From assembly GCA_029058705.1 (NCBI GenBank), contig JAIDXA010000162.1, forward strand, positions 1 through 7,365: a stretch of 7,365 nucleotides of DNA, in the 5' to 3' direction. This document shows positions 6,977 to 7,365 of this stretch, one piece after another. Below the pieces are notes generated by a model. That model ran no database searches. It was given only the letters and a program-made list of their open reading frames with translations, and was not told the origin of the DNA. This stretch comes from Paramuribaculum sp. GTDB taxonomy: Bacteria > Bacteroidota > Bacteroidia > Bacteroidales > Muribaculaceae. The position numbers and the translations under genes are program-made. Position 1 is the first letter of the stretch. The number at the start of each line of letters is the position of its first letter.

Positions 6977-7231
6977 TTATTTTTTGCGACGATTTCCGTA
7001 GCGGCTCATGAACTTGTCTACGCGGCCTGCGGTGTCGACGAGTTTCTGCTTGCCGGTGAAGAAGGGGTGAGATGAGCTGGTGATTTCAAGTTTTACCAAA
7101 GGATAGGTCACTCCGTCGATGTCAATTGTTTCTTTTGTCGCAATTGTTGAACGGGTAATGAAGATTTCTTCATTAGACATATCTTTGAACACAACTTCGC
7201 GGTAGTTGGAGGGATGAATATCTTTTTTCAT
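6977..7231 (-). CDS. rpmE2: 50S ribosomal protein bL31, type B
   Basis: The 84-residue product is a complete bL31 of the long, cysteine-free (type B, non-zinc) form. It has the N-terminal KKDIHPSNYREVVFKD, a strand-rich middle FITRSTIATKETI and YPLVKLEITSSSHPFFTGKQK, and the basic end VDKFMSRYGNRRKK. Residues DIHP, SSHPFFTGKQ and the GR(V)DKF tail are family signatures. bL31 helps bridge the large and small ribosomal subunits. With no cysteine it cannot form the CxxC zinc ribbon of the type A paralog. In some bacteria the two forms swap under zinc limitation; whether a type A copy exists in this genome cannot be seen here. It is transcribed alone, convergent with dcp, from a consensus promoter about 75 bp upstream. 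Confidence 0.96.
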   Translation of the reverse strand: MKKDIHPSNYREVVFKDMSNEEIFITRSTIATKETIDIDGVTYPLVKLEITSSSHPFFTGKQKLVDTAGRVDKFMSRYGNRRKK

Positions 7232-7306
7232 TTTGAAAAACGGTTAGTCTGCTATTATTCAATTTGTTAAATCTTCGCTGGTAAGGCGATTGTCTGTAAT
7301 GGCTTG

Positions 7307-7338
7307 CAAAATTAACGATTATTGCTGTAATTGCCAAA
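7307..7338 (-). promoter_or_regulatory. Bacteroidota-type promoter of rpmE2
   Basis: On the minus strand, TTTG (7338-7335), a 20-bp spacer and TAATTTTG (7314-7307) match the -33/-7 consensus exactly. The expected start is near 7300-7303, giving a leader of about 70 nt before the ATG at 7231. The leader holds a short possible stem, TCGC with GCGA (plus-strand positions 7286-7289 and 7275-7278) around a seven-base loop, and no clear Shine-Dalgarno motif. The remaining bases to the window edge show no gene. Confidence 0.75.
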
Positions 7339-7365
7339 TATTTATCGGCTAATTTTAAGGCTGTA

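Noticed and set aside
6885..7001. 38-codon plus-strand frame starting after a GAGGAA-like sequence
   Set aside because: It spans the rpmE2 hairpin and then runs antisense to the rpmE2 3' end; the composition looks random and the purine run is a poor ribosome-site signal in this phylum.

Overview
The window reads as ordinary chromosomal DNA from a member of the Bacteroidota, most likely order Bacteroidales. The evidence is two promoters that fit the phylum's -33/-7 pattern (TTTG, 20-bp spacer, TAnnTTTG), A-rich start regions without a Shine-Dalgarno motif, a cysteine-free type B bL31, a TlpA-like lipoprotein with an STCPPC active site, and a methyltransferase with the PG_1098-type layout common in this group. 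A narrower placement (for example Muribaculaceae) would be a guess. I see no insertion sequence, tRNA, rRNA, CRISPR array, phage gene or other mobile element.

Layout. Positions 1-243 (+) hold the C-terminal half of smpB, cut by the window edge. It converges, with a 38-bp gap, on a two-gene minus-strand unit: a SAM-dependent methyltransferase (2226 down to 1024) followed 22 bp later by a TlpA-like thioredoxin-fold lipoprotein (1001 down to 282). A 212-bp divergent intergenic region carries a possible minus-strand promoter inside a cluster of ATGCAAGC/TGCAT repeats, and a strong plus-strand promoter. The plus-strand unit is a 739-residue protein with six C-terminal TPR repeats and an unrecognised 500-residue N-terminal part (2439-4658), then 46 bp later a cytoplasmic M3-family peptidyl-dipeptidase, Dcp (4705-6735). 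It ends in a clear intrinsic terminator (6765-6811). From the right, convergently, comes rpmE2 for ribosomal protein bL31 type B (7231 down to 6977), with a consensus promoter, a leader of about 70 nt and a GC-rich 12-bp perfect hairpin after its stop codon.

How the genes relate. smpB (ribosome rescue), rpmE2 (ribosome) and dcp (final steps of peptide breakdown) are housekeeping functions. The methyltransferase/lipoprotein pair and the TPR/Dcp pair look like two short operons sharing a divergent control region, but the sequence shows no obvious biochemical link within either pair. I did not find a convincing undescribed system. The best leads are the uncharacterised N-terminal region of the TPR protein, the repeat cluster in the divergent promoter region, and the alternative-pairing repeats downstream of rpmE2.
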